A DNA stretch of 25,000 bases, taken from NCBI GenBank assembly GCA_963575745.1, contig CAUYUJ010009415.1, positions 1 through 25,000 of the forward strand, in the 5' to 3' direction. The translations under genes were made by a program, and so were the position numbers. This document shows, one piece after another, positions 18,009 through 25,000 of the stretch. The DNA is from Prorocentrum cordatum. Its lineage: Eukaryota; Sar; Dinophyceae; Prorocentrales; Prorocentraceae. The notes beneath the pieces were generated by a model. That model did not search any database, had not been told where the DNA came from, and was given only the letters and a program-made list of their open reading frames with translations. Position 1 is the stretch's first letter; each line of letters begins with the position of its first letter.

Positions 18009-19293
18009 CTGATGCTGATGCTGATGCTGATGCTGATGCTGATGCTGGTGACGCTGGGGGCGTACGACCAGATCCACACACACACACACACACACACACG
18101 TTGGTCGTCTCATACCATGGCGCCGGTTGTGGACGATGGCAGTCTTCAAGTCATTGGCACTGAGAAACAAGCGGCCAGGATAGCGATCAATGAGACGAAA
18201 TTGGTATGCAAAAAACTCACCGAGACTGGGCTGGAGTTGAATCCCGACGAAGGATCTGTGATTGCAACGTCTGCGAAACTGGCTAAGAGGATGGAGGTTG
18301 CTCTGAATACCTACAAGTTCAAGAGAGGGCGAGTGGTTCGGCAACGCGGACATGACAGGAGTATGGATGGGGGTGGCGATGCCCCTCTGTAGCGCACACT
18401 GATATTCGCGGTGAGCAAGAGGACGATCAGGTAGATGGGGGACTGCGCAAGAAGGAAGGCTACTTGGGCGATGCATCGAAGTGGCGGCCTGGCGTCGAGA
18501 GCATACACGGTCAACGTACAAGGGATGTCGGATGGATCCACAATTGAAACACGTCCAAACCATTGCTGGACATACCCAGGTTTCGGGCGCGTTCGTGGGA
18601 AGCGCAGACCAATTGACCGTATGTTGTCGCATTGTACCGCGTCCGAGTCTACCTACATGGCTGATGAGCATGCGCTGGCATGTTGGCAACAGGCAAAATT
18701 TGATGGATGGGTCAAGCCCAAGGCGATGGAGCTGGCTTTCAACGATTCATAGCGAGAGGTCAACTCATGGAAGTCAGTACGAGGACCTGCTGGAGCTGTG
18801 CCCACGACGCTCAAAAATTGGGTTGGCGGGCTGTGTTCTGGAACGTCTGAAGGGTCATCGTGAACCGTGGTCAAGATAAGGCATGATGGCATTGGTGCAC
18901 GGCGAGTGGCCTGATAAGTGGGAAAGTATGTGTTGATGGGGGCTGCGTAGATCCTATATGTGAGTTTCGCGCCAGGAGCGAATGAGCCTTCTGCACGATT
19001 GACCAAGTGGGTAATCGGATTGCATTTGCTGCGGGATCTCTCACCTTTCCTTGGCAAACGTCTGGCGCAGCATATGTCTTGGAAGCTACCATGGCTATCA
19101 ACCACAAAAAAACATAACGCTACCAACATCATCACGGACTACACGCAGTTGGTTATTGGCTGGGACAGCTGCGCACAGCATGGCAGCAACGTTGAGCACC
19201 AACACTCAAAGTTGTGAAGATCAAATTCTGGACAGCTGTCAACGATATGGGCAGGGACCGAATCAATTTTGTGTTGGTGTCTTCCCACCTCCC
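17325..19293 (+). pseudogene. Decayed non-LTR retrotransposon: reverse transcriptase and first part of RNase H (copy 2)
   Basis: Ordered fragments of a LINE polyprotein occur in shifting frames. From about 17350 IDNLGPRNMAMLSDENL resembles the region before the RT fingers. PKPEGGHSFIGLW (17504) is the conserved RT entry motif. VAVMLDLKKTFEK holds the RT motif A aspartate (17726-17728). DGVIDGCTFATT (17892-17927) is motif B. VVDDGSLQ carries the paired catalytic aspartates (18132-18137). SVRGPAGAV (about 18780) matches the linker region. RNase H then follows with CVDGGC (D at 18935-18937) and ITDYTQLVIGW (D at 19137-19139). Lesions include an in-frame stop before PKPEGG, frame changes near 17450, 17870 and 19215, TGA at 18983-18985 where copy 1 has Trp, and apparent loss of the zinc knuckle. 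RNase H alignment with copy 1 (FPWQTSGAA is identical) shows one family. It is broken after SHL at 19291 and resumes at 19440 and 19929. Confidence 0.88.
17928..18100 (+). repeat. (ATG)n, (CTGATG)n and (CA)n inside the RT domain
   Basis: Twenty-seven ATG triplets (17928-18008) are followed by about six CTGATG units to 18050 and a CA run at 18075-18100. All lie between RT motif B (ending 17927) and motif C (18126), and the frame of both motifs stays open across them. This suggests simple-sequence expansion inside an old coding region that happened to keep frame. Confidence 0.92.
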
Positions 19294-19440
19294 CAGCCGA
19301 TCTCCCCTATGCGCCATGCGGCGGCGGGGCCCGCCATACCGTGGCCCGAAGCCGCTGGAGAAGCGCCCGGCCAAGACGAGGAAGGGTCCTGGACTTCTGG
19401 CGCTGTGTCTTCTGAGTTGCTGAATTGCCAACGATTTCCG
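19294..19440. other. Extra segment interrupting the RNase H alignment
   Basis: Copy 1 needs only two codons between SHL and the AKA triplet, whereas copy 2 has about 148 bp between its SHL (ending 19291) and the matching AEA (from 19441). The extra sequence, about 142 bp, is GC-rich and matches nothing else in the window. No flanking duplication was found, so it may be an insertion of unknown type. Confidence 0.6.
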
Positions 19441-19467
19441 TTGCATGGCGGAGGCCATCCGTGTTAG
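19441..19467 (+). pseudogene. Retroelement copy 2, short RNase H piece
   Basis: AEAIRV aligns with AKAREM of copy 1. The piece ends with CCGTGTTAG, the left target-site duplication of the element inserted at 19468. Confidence 0.75.
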
Positions 19468-19481
19468 TTTGGGGTCCCGAA

Positions 19482-19660
19482 ACGGTGCGGTGACAGACCG
19501 TGCGGTGACCTCGGAACCCCAAGAGACCTCACCGCACGGTCCGTCAACGCACGTTTCTGGGACCCCGGAGGCCCCTGTCGCACGAGACGTCCTCGGAGAA
19601 CGACTCGAGTCCCCAAACCGTGCGGTGACCCCGAATCCCCACCGACTCACCGCACGGTGT
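19482..19660. repeat. Five ACCGTGCGGTGA motifs forming two hairpins
   Basis: Forward copies lie at about 19482 (one mismatch), 19497 and 19617, and inverted copies (TCACCGCACGGT) at 19529 and 19647. Pairs 19497/19529 and 19617/19647 each make a hairpin of about 42-44 bp. All lie in the 5' part of the 452 bp element. Confidence 0.88.
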
Positions 19661-19666
19661 TTGGGC

Positions 19667-19892
19667 GCCCGAGTTATCCGGGGTAACTCGGGTCCGGGGT
19701 AACTCGGGTTTGGATTCCCGAAAAAGGAACCCGAGTTAGCCCTGACCCGAGATACCCCTGATGATTTGGGGCTCTGGACGCCCGAATTATCCGGGGTAAG
19801 TCGGGTCCGGGGTAAGTCGGGTTCGGAATCCCGAAAAACGAACCCGAGTTAGCCCTGACCCGAGTTACCCCTGATGATTCGGGGCTCTGAGG
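19667..19892. repeat. 113 bp tandem duplication with internal palindromes
   Basis: Units 19667-19779 and 19780-19892 are nearly identical. Each contains GGGGTAACTCGGGT or GGGGTAAGTCGGGT twice, then GAACCCGAGTTAGCCCTGAC, then GAGATACCCCTGATGATT or GAGTTACCCCTGATGATT. AACTCGGGTT and AACCCGAGTT are complementary within the unit, so each copy can fold. It forms the 3' half of the 452 bp element. Confidence 0.9.
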
Positions 19893-19928
19893 TGTGGTCA
19901 CCACCCCGTTTGGGGGCCCCCGTGTTAG

Positions 19929-20000
19929 GCTTCCGCTGGCGCACTGGCACCAGAACAAGCTTGTGGACGTCTGCGCCGAGGGCGGGGCCCGCGCGCGGGT
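19929..20000 (+). pseudogene. Retroelement copy 2, end of RNase H
   Basis: RLPLAHWHQNKLVDVCAEGG aligns without gaps with the last RNase H block of copy 1 (IPLAYWHGNELVDFYAKVG), including the fourth acidic residue (D at 19966-19968). After about 20000 the similarity stops and the sequence runs into CTC repeats, so the zinc tail is missing in this copy. Confidence 0.85.
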
Positions 20001-20064
20001 CGTCCTTCTGCCGGCCTGGAGCCTCGCTCTCGGAGCCCCTCGCCGCTCTCTGGAGCCTCTGGAG

Positions 20065-20230
20065 CCTCCTCCTCCTCCTCCTCCTCCTCCTCCTGCCCCT
20101 CCTCCTCCTCCTCCTCCTCCTCCTCCTCCTCCTCCTCCTGCCCATCCTCCTCCTCCTCCTCTCCTCCTCCTCCTCCTCCTCCTCCTCCTCCTCCTCCTCC
20201 TCCTCCTCCTCCTCCTCCTCCTCCTCCTGC
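20065..20230. repeat. (CTC)n microsatellite
   Basis: Nearly pure CTC with a few TGC interruptions, directly downstream of retroelement copy 2. Confidence 0.96.
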
Positions 20231-20371
20231 ACTCTGTTCTGCGGGAGCAAACGTCGCCGCCACCCGTCTCAGACGACAGAAAACACGGCTCCGGAGGGCC
20301 GACCGCTGCGGGCCGGGCACTGCCAGGCCATGTGAGAACTCGGGCACGCTGGCGGCGCGCACAAGGGGTGC

Positions 20372-20514
20372 AGGGGGAGGGGGAAGGCTTCTCAGAAGGA
20401 GGCTGCCTGCTTGTTGCAAGGCGCGGGCCCTGCGATTCATCTAGAGTCTCGAGACCAGGCCCGCGCCCTCTAGGGAGCGGAGGTGCTTCTAAGGAGCCTT
20501 CCCCCCTCCCCTCC
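20372..20514. repeat. Imperfect fold-back, about 143 bp
   Basis: The left arm GGAGGGGGAAGGCTTCTCAG pairs with the inverse of the right arm TAAGGAGCCTTCCCCCCTCC, and further in GGCGCGGGCCCTG pairs with CAGGCCCGCGCC. The centre holds TCTAGA and CTCGAG sites. No target-site duplication was found. It may be a fragment of a fold-back transposon. Confidence 0.6.
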
Positions 20515-20628
20515 ACGCTGGAGGTAGGAGAGGGGTGTGGCATAAAGGGGTAGGGTGCCGATGTTGAGTCTGGCGATGCCATCTGGCGTAGGTAGCATCT
20601 CGATTTCCGCGAATGGTACCACACCCCC

Positions 20629-20834
20629 TTATTCGGGGGCGGCCAAGAGGGGGGCGTCCAAGAGGGGGGGGCGCAAATCATGCCCGGCGGCATGTGCGCG
20701 GCCCAGGGGGGGGGCCGGGGACGTAATGAAATAAGTACGAAGAGGCACCATGAAATCTGAGGAAACATCATGGCCCACGCCATGCAATCCACCCCCCCTA
20801 GTCCTCACCCCCCTCTTTGCCGCCCCCGATTATG
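20629..20834. mobile_element. Putative 206 bp fold-back element
   Basis: The left end TATTCGGGGGCGGCCAAGAG continues as GGGGGCGT. The right end, inverted, reads TAATCGGGGGCGGCAAAGAG and continues as GGGGGTGA. Terminal inverted repeats are therefore about 27 bp with few mismatches. The interior has no coding capacity. TTAT/ATTA occur at the ends, but no duplication is certain. Confidence 0.62.
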
Positions 20835-21066
20835 CCATACAGTGTGGGCGCGGCCGCAAGAAACCCTCGCAAGAAACCCAACCCTGAGAACCCGCGCGCG
20901 AGGTGCACCTGAGGGGAAGCCTGGAGCACCGTGAACGCAGCAGCTCCTTCAGCGGCCGCGGCAAGTCGCCGCGCAGCGCGAGGAGCGAAGAAACCCACGA
21001 TACCCTGACGAAAAGCATATGGTTTCTTGATGCGCGCCCCCACTGTACCCCCTTTCCGACCTCCAG
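20835..21066. other. Presumed intron or spacer before the candidate exon
   Basis: GC-rich, non-repetitive sequence. A minus-strand frame (part of 20798-21823) is open here, but most of it coincides with the repeats further right and it has no domain. The last 25 bases are pyrimidine-rich and lead to the acceptor at 21065-21066. Confidence 0.4.
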
Positions 21067-21169
21067 GTCTACGTGCACCCCCCGCTTGTGCGCGTGGCCG
21101 GGCAGTGTGCCGCTCCGCTTCCCGCGGGCCGCCAGCCAAAAGAACTCGAGGGACCCACGGGCACGCACG
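21067..21169 (+). CDS. Candidate internal exon, unknown protein
   Basis: A pyrimidine-rich stretch ending CTTTCCGACCTCCAG precedes a 103 bp open segment, which is followed by a donor-like G/GTGAGG. It encodes VYVHPPLVRVAGQCAAPLP, then AGRQPKELEGPTGTH, with mostly G or C in third positions and non-repetitive composition. The exon would end one base into a codon. Both splice borders and coding bias agree, which is the best such case in the window. The family is not recognised and the neighbouring exons are not identified. Joining directly to the candidate exon at 23458 would use a less likely frame there. Confidence 0.5.
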
Positions 21170-21189
21170 GTGAGGCACGCACGTCAGGT

Positions 21190-22220
21190 GGGCTGCTGCA
21201 GGCTTTCTCTGGCGGCGCCTCCACGTGTGAGGATTCCACCGACGATGGCCAAGATCGTGAGGGTGGTTTGGAGCCAGCGTCGCAAAACAGCTCCTCCAGC
21301 ATTCCCACTGCGCGAGCACGTCAGGTAGGCTGCCGCCAGACTTCTCTGGCGGCGCCTCCACGTGTGAGAAGTCCTCCGACGAGGGCCAAGCTCTTGAGGG
21401 TTGTTTTTTTGTTTTCGATGAGGTTGGACCATTTCGTGGCATGGTGACTCCCCTCCGCAAACTCCGCCGTGCCCTCCAGGGGCCTCTTCCCTGGCCACAT
21501 ATTAACGGAACTGGAGATGCAGATTTCGCGAGCTTGGTCTCCAAGATCTTGAGGGTTGTTTTTAAAACCAACGTCGCAAAACAACTCCTCCAGCATTCCC
21601 ACTGCGCGAGGACGTCTCGGGCGAAACGCCCCCCCCCCCCAGACCATGCTGAAGATGCCCAGTCAGGTGCCTCAGGCGCCCCCCCCGCCTCTCCGATGCC
21701 CGATTTCCAGCGTACCGTTTGTCTGACTGATGGTGAAAGCATTTTCAACAGCCAACGCCGAAAAATAACTCGTCCAAGATCTCTATGTTGCGAGGATGTC
21801 TCAGCAGGCGAAATGCCGCACATTCACACACACACCATGTTGGACACCCGACGCCTGATATCCAACACCTCCATCACATGCCCTGTAAAAGAACTCCTGC
21901 GACATCCACTTTGTGTGAAGACGTCAAGCAAAACACTCCCGCACACCATGTTGGATATCCGACGCCCGATCAACAACATACCAGTGTGCTGAGGATGTCT
22001 CAGGCGAAAGCTTCACTTGTGAGAACCAACGCCGTAAAAACAACTCTTCCTATGTCTCAGGCAAAACGACCCACACACACACCATGTCGGATATTCGGCA
22101 TCTGATGTCCAACATCTCAAGGCTCCGCGGACGTCTCTGGCGAAAGCTTCCTTCTTGAAAACCCACGTCGTCAAGCAACTCCCCGAAGGGATCCCCATCT
22201 CGTGGGGGTATATCCGGCGA
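21190..22220. repeat. Diverged repeat family with ACGTCGYAAAACAACTCCTC core
   Basis: About six units of roughly 100-160 bp share ACGTCGCAAAACAACTCCTC, CAGCATTCCCACTGCGCGAG and GACGTCTCGGGCGAAACGCC. Cores lie near 21270, 21565, 21750, 21888, 22026 and 22165. Some carry a second block, CACACCATGTTGGATATCCG, with a GATATCCAACA inverse (21830-21875, 21950-21985, 22080-22115). The first two copies also share CTCTGGCGGCGCCTCCACGT. Long frames on the minus strand (20798-21823) are explained by the repeat. A similar GAGGACATCTCATGCGGAAC occurs at about 1670-1690. Confidence 0.75.
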
Positions 22221-22281
22221 AGCGGCTCCTCCACGCCGCGCTGGACATCCGATGCGACCCGTGGACACGTGAAAACACTTG

Positions 22282-22362
22282 TTTTGATCCGCGGGTCGAG
22301 AGCGCACCTCTTCCGGTCGAAGCTAAGCGGGCCGCGCGAAGCTTGAATTAACGAGAGGGGGG
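22282..22362 (+). repeat. Direct repeat of about 80 bp, copy 1 (copy 2 at 22579-22662)
   Basis: TTTTGAT, CGCGGGTCGAGAGCGCACCT, CTTCCGGTCGAAGCTAAGCG and GGCCGCGCGAAGCTTGAATT are nearly identical in both copies, which lie 297 bp apart. Both end in AAC plus a G-rich run. The high identity points to a recent segmental duplication or two copies of a short element. Confidence 0.9.
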
Positions 22363-22578
22363 GGAAGGCAGAAGGAGGGACCTCACGTCAAGGCCAGGAG
22401 CGGGCAAAGCCCCGGAATCAGGCGGTGCCGAAGACGAAGTGCTTGCAAAGGAACGCCTTGGACAGGAACCCAGGCACGTGAAAACACGTGCCCCGCGCGC
22501 ACGCCCCCCTCCGCGCACGCCCCCCTGGACACCCCCCAGGGAACCCCGCTGTCGCCAGGCTCGCGTGCAGACACGTTT

Positions 22579-22662
22579 TTTTGATTCGCGGGTCGAGAGC
22601 GCACCTCTTCCGGTCGAAGCTAAGCGGGCCGCGCGAAGCTTGAATTAACAAAGAGGGGGGGA
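22579..22662 (+). repeat. Direct repeat of about 80 bp, copy 2
   Basis: Second copy of the segment at 22282-22362, with one substitution near its start (GATTCG versus GATCCG) and a small change after GAATTAAC. GCAGACACG precedes it, similar to GTGGACACG before copy 1, so the duplicated unit may be longer. Confidence 0.9.
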
Positions 22663-22720
22663 CAAACTCGCGTGCAGACACGTGCCAAACGCATGCGCGA
22701 CGAGATGCATGTTGGAGACC

Positions 22721-23057
22721 CCCCCTTCCGCACACATACCTCCACGTACCCGCTTCCGACGCTGCCCCGGCTCGACGTCTGTCCGGTGCAATGCCAAAAG
22801 GCCCGCATACTGGAGAAAATCCTTGGGCGATGCTTCCCCCTCCTCCTCCCCATCCTCTTCCCTCATCCTTCTCCTCCATCACCTCCTTCTTCTCATCCTC
22901 CTCCTCCTCCTCCTCCTCCTCCTCCTCCCCTTCCGCACACATACCTCTACGTACCAACTTCCGACGCTGCCCCCGCCCGACATCTGTCCAGTACAATGCC
23001 AAGCGGCCCGCACACAGAAGGAGAATCCTTGGGCGAAACTTCCCCCTTCTCCTCCCC
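22721..23057 (+). repeat. Tandem duplication of a 130 bp segment plus CTC tract
   Basis: 22721-22850 and 22927-23057 share CCTTCCGCACACATACCTC, ACGTAC, TTCCGACGCTGCCCC, GTCTGTCC/ATCTGTCC, CAATGCCAA and AATCCTTGGGCGA in order. Each is followed by its own CTC tract, so the duplicated unit was unique sequence plus microsatellite. In one frame each copy includes a similar short peptide, but the frames are not conserved and no gene is claimed. Confidence 0.88.
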
Positions 23058-23190
23058 CTCCTCGTCCTCATCCTTCTCCTCCACCACCTCCTTCTTCTCC
23101 TTTGTTTCCCCTCCTCCTCCTCCTTCTCCTCCTCCTCTTCTTCCTCCTCCTCCTCCTCCTCCTCCTCCTCCTCCTCCTCCCCCTCCTTGG
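22838..23190. repeat. CTC/CCT tracts
   Basis: Two imperfect pyrimidine tracts (22838-22930 and 23038-23190) end the two halves of the 130 bp duplication. Confidence 0.93.
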
Positions 23191-23337
23191 GTGGGGTGGC
23201 GACAAAATATCCATGCGGCTACTCACTCCCCGGACCTCTCCAGGACTGCGATCTGATCAGAATTGTAAGGCGAATCCAGCCGTTGCAACGAGGGAAGGCT
23301 AGCGACATCGGCATAGAGTACTCTGCTGAACTCCTCG

Positions 23338-23457
23338 TCCCTTTCCTCCCTCCCTCACTCCCTCCCTCCTCCTCCTCCTCCCTCCCTCCCCCTCGTCCCT
23401 TCCTCCCTCCCTCCCTCCTCCCTCCTCCCTCCTCCCTCCTCCCCTCTCGCTCTGCAG
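23338..23457. repeat. (CCCT)n/(CCT)n pyrimidine tract ending in a splice-acceptor-like site
   Basis: CCTCCCTCC repeats end in CTCTCGCTCTGCAG (23444-23457). The tract could act as a very long polypyrimidine tract for the exon that follows. Confidence 0.8.
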
Positions 23458-23600
23458 GTGGCCGAGGCGCTCGCATGCTTCCTGTGGTTTCCGGGCGATG
23501 ACTCAGGCCGCTGGCGGCCGTTCGGGGTCCTCCGGGCGCTCCCGGAGAGCTCCCGCCCACGCGCAGCTGCTGGAGAGCACCCCGAGAAGACCCATGAGGG
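23458..23600 (+). CDS. Candidate exon, unknown protein (3' border uncertain)
   Basis: After TCTGCAG the sequence is open and begins VAEALACFLWFPGDDSGRW, RPFGVLRALPESSR, with strong G/C third positions, unlike the simple repeats on both sides. The other frames are less protein-like. I set the end near 23600, where the codon bias fades. No clear donor was identified, and the frame runs on into low-complexity sequence. The function is unknown. The acceptor and the composition together give moderate support. Confidence 0.42.
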
Positions 23601-23689
23601 CCGACGAAATCGCCCCTCCTCGTCCCTCCTCGTCCCTCGCCATGCCCAAGGGTGGCCGCCCGCCTGCGACTTAATTTTCCTACTTAGTA

Positions 23690-24420
23690 GTGCTGTTATG
23701 ATTCGTCTTCTTGTTTCGTATTCGTTTCTTAGTGTTCGTATAGGTATTGTTCGGCTTCTTATAACTATTATGATTGATCATGTTAGTGATTTGCTCTTTG
23801 ATTGTCTAATGATTATGACACGATGTTGTTACATGTGTAGCGATAATCGTTCCAGTCGTGTTCGTAGACATGTTATCATAAGGCTTGACAGTGTTGTTCT
23901 TATGAATATAGGTAGCAGTACTGGTACCATCAATATTGAAATGACCAGTACCATTGTTGTTCTGACTATTAGCATTCGCATTATTATTAGTAGTAGTAGT
24001 AGTAGCAGTAGTAGTAGTAGTAGTAGTAGCAGCATTCGAAATATCATTAATACTGTCTTCCCATGCTAAGTATTAGCAGTACTAATAGTAGTAGTAGTAG
24101 TAATAGTAGTAGTAGTAGTAGAAGAACTAATGCGATTTGCAGTTTCAGTAGCAGTGGAAGTAGCAGTAGCAGTAGCAGTTGCAGAAGCATGATGATGGTG
24201 ATGAATATGAGTGTCACTCTTCGTAGTTGTAATATCAATTTTCTTGTGAGTATTGAATGTGTTATCATTATGTTTGGTGATCGTGTGAATACCAGTATGA
24301 TTAATAGACGTCTCCGTCTGCTGCTTACTAGTCGTGTTGAGATACTGTTACTCGCATTCGCATTAGAATTCGTAGTCTGATTGCTCCTAAGGTTCTTATT
24401 ACGCTTCGTCGTTTAGGTTG
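23690..24420. repeat. Triplet-periodic, AT-richer degenerate sequence
   Basis: When grouped in threes from about 23689, most triplets end in T (for example AGT, GTT, ATT, CGT, CTT, GAT) over several hundred bases, with islands of pure AGT (23986-24030, 24083-24120). The pattern looks like an extensively mutated AGT/RNT microsatellite. The predicted protein is rich in Ser, Ile, Val and Arg with no domain. The sharp change in composition starts at about 23670. Confidence 0.7.
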
Positions 24421-24539
24421 TATGAAAGATATGAATATAAAGGTGAATCATGTTATCTGTCCTCATACATTTCTTAGTGTGCATGTTCCTAGTATGTTGG
24501 TATGTGTTCTTGGTACGCGAATAAATATGGATATTATTA

Positions 24540-24637
24540 TTCCACGGGAAATAGTAGTAGCAGTAGAAGTAGTAATAGTAATACTAGTAGTAGTAGTAGT
24601 AGTAGTAGTAGTCGTAGTCGAAGTCGTAGTCGTAATC

Positions 24638-24687
<50 letters not shown>

Positions 24688-24734
24688 CGTAGTAGTAGTA
24701 GGCCGTAGTAGTCGTAGTAGTCGTAGTAGTCGTG

Positions 24735-24795
<61 letters not shown>

Positions 24796-24799
24796 GAAC

Positions 24800-24831
<32 letters not shown>

Positions 24832-24867
24832 GAGTAGTAGTAATAGTAGGAGTAGTGGTCGTACAGA

Positions 24868-24905
<38 letters not shown>

Positions 24906-25000
24906 TAGTAGTAGTGTAGTAGTAGTAGTTAGTAATAGTAGTAGTAGTAGTAGTAGTAGTAGGAAGTATAGTAGTAGTAGTAGTAGTGGTGGTAGTAGTA
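24540..25000. repeat. (AGT)n microsatellite, nearly pure
   Basis: AGT repeats with CGT, AAT and AGG variants continue to the window edge. Translations are poly-Ser or poly-Val depending on frame. Confidence 0.97.

Larger units (their letters stand above)
19468..19919. mobile_element. 452 bp non-autonomous DNA element with 9 bp target-site duplication
   Basis: The element is flanked by CCGTGTTAG at 19459-19467 and 19920-19928. Its ends are imperfect inverted repeats: left GGGTCCCGAAACGGTGCGGTGAC-like, right (inverted) GGGCCCCCAAACGGGGTGGTGAC-like, about 19 of 23 positions matching, with four extra bases on the left. Removing it together with one duplication restores an uninterrupted RNase H alignment (AEAIRV-RLPLAHWH) to copy 1, which fixes the insertion point. 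Inside are five copies of ACCGTGCGGTGA in both orientations and a 113 bp tandem duplication. No transposase is encoded. A 9 bp duplication is typical of Mutator-like elements, so that superfamily is the leading guess. Confidence 0.9.

Noticed and set aside
17868-18689. Minus-strand poly-His protein frame
   Set aside because: It is the reverse of the (ATG)n repeat and of plus-strand RT sequence, whose motifs are clear.
20798-21823. Long minus-strand frame of 341 codons
   Set aside because: Much of it repeats DVLAQWECWRSCFATL-type strings from the dispersed repeat family, and it overlaps a better-supported plus-strand exon.

Overview
This window looks like nuclear DNA of a dinoflagellate or a similar repeat-laden microalga. 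The reasons are high GC content, dispersed orphan exons with GC-rich third positions, very abundant trinucleotide tracts (GGA/CTC, GAT, AGT), several tandem-repeat families and old, broken non-LTR retrotransposons. No complete gene, operon, tRNA, rRNA or bacterial feature was found. The group assignment rests on overall character and my memory of such genomes, and the species cannot be told.

Layout. 1-150 is a possible partial exon on the minus strand. 433-2060 holds GGA tracts and an array of about 85 bp units. 2145-3490 (minus) is a retrotransposon fragment with a zinc knuckle, an RNase H domain with all four acidic residues, and a zinc-type tail one frame away. 4200-5430 is a 9 bp minisatellite that mimics collagen when translated and is interrupted by a 128 bp inverted-repeat element. 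6341-6704 is a nested pair of small elements: a 181 bp TA-flanked MITE sits inside one arm of another fold-back element. 8520-9360 is a 90 bp tandem array just before a short terminal exon (9380-9501). 11110-13930 is a 2.8 kb satellite of 35/36 bp units that ends exactly at the last exon of a PIF1-like helicase (13931-14307). 14440-17290 is mostly simple sequence, with a second copy of the 128 bp element and a minisatellite. 17325-20000 (plus) is a second, strongly decayed retrotransposon of the same family, with reverse transcriptase and RNase H pieces. A 452 bp element with a 9 bp target-site duplication splits its RNase H. 20372-20836 holds two long fold-backs. 21067-21169 and 23458 onward are candidate exons, separated by dispersed repeats and CTC tracts. 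23690-25000 is an AT-richer triplet-periodic sequence ending in pure AGT repeats.

The visible genes do not form one pathway. The common theme is repeat insertion and expansion, both in likely introns and in old retroelements. The best-supported discoveries are two small transposable elements whose insertions can be verified inside the window: by the opposite arm of the host element for the MITE at 6348-6528, and by the rejoined RNase H reading frame for the element at 19468-19919.
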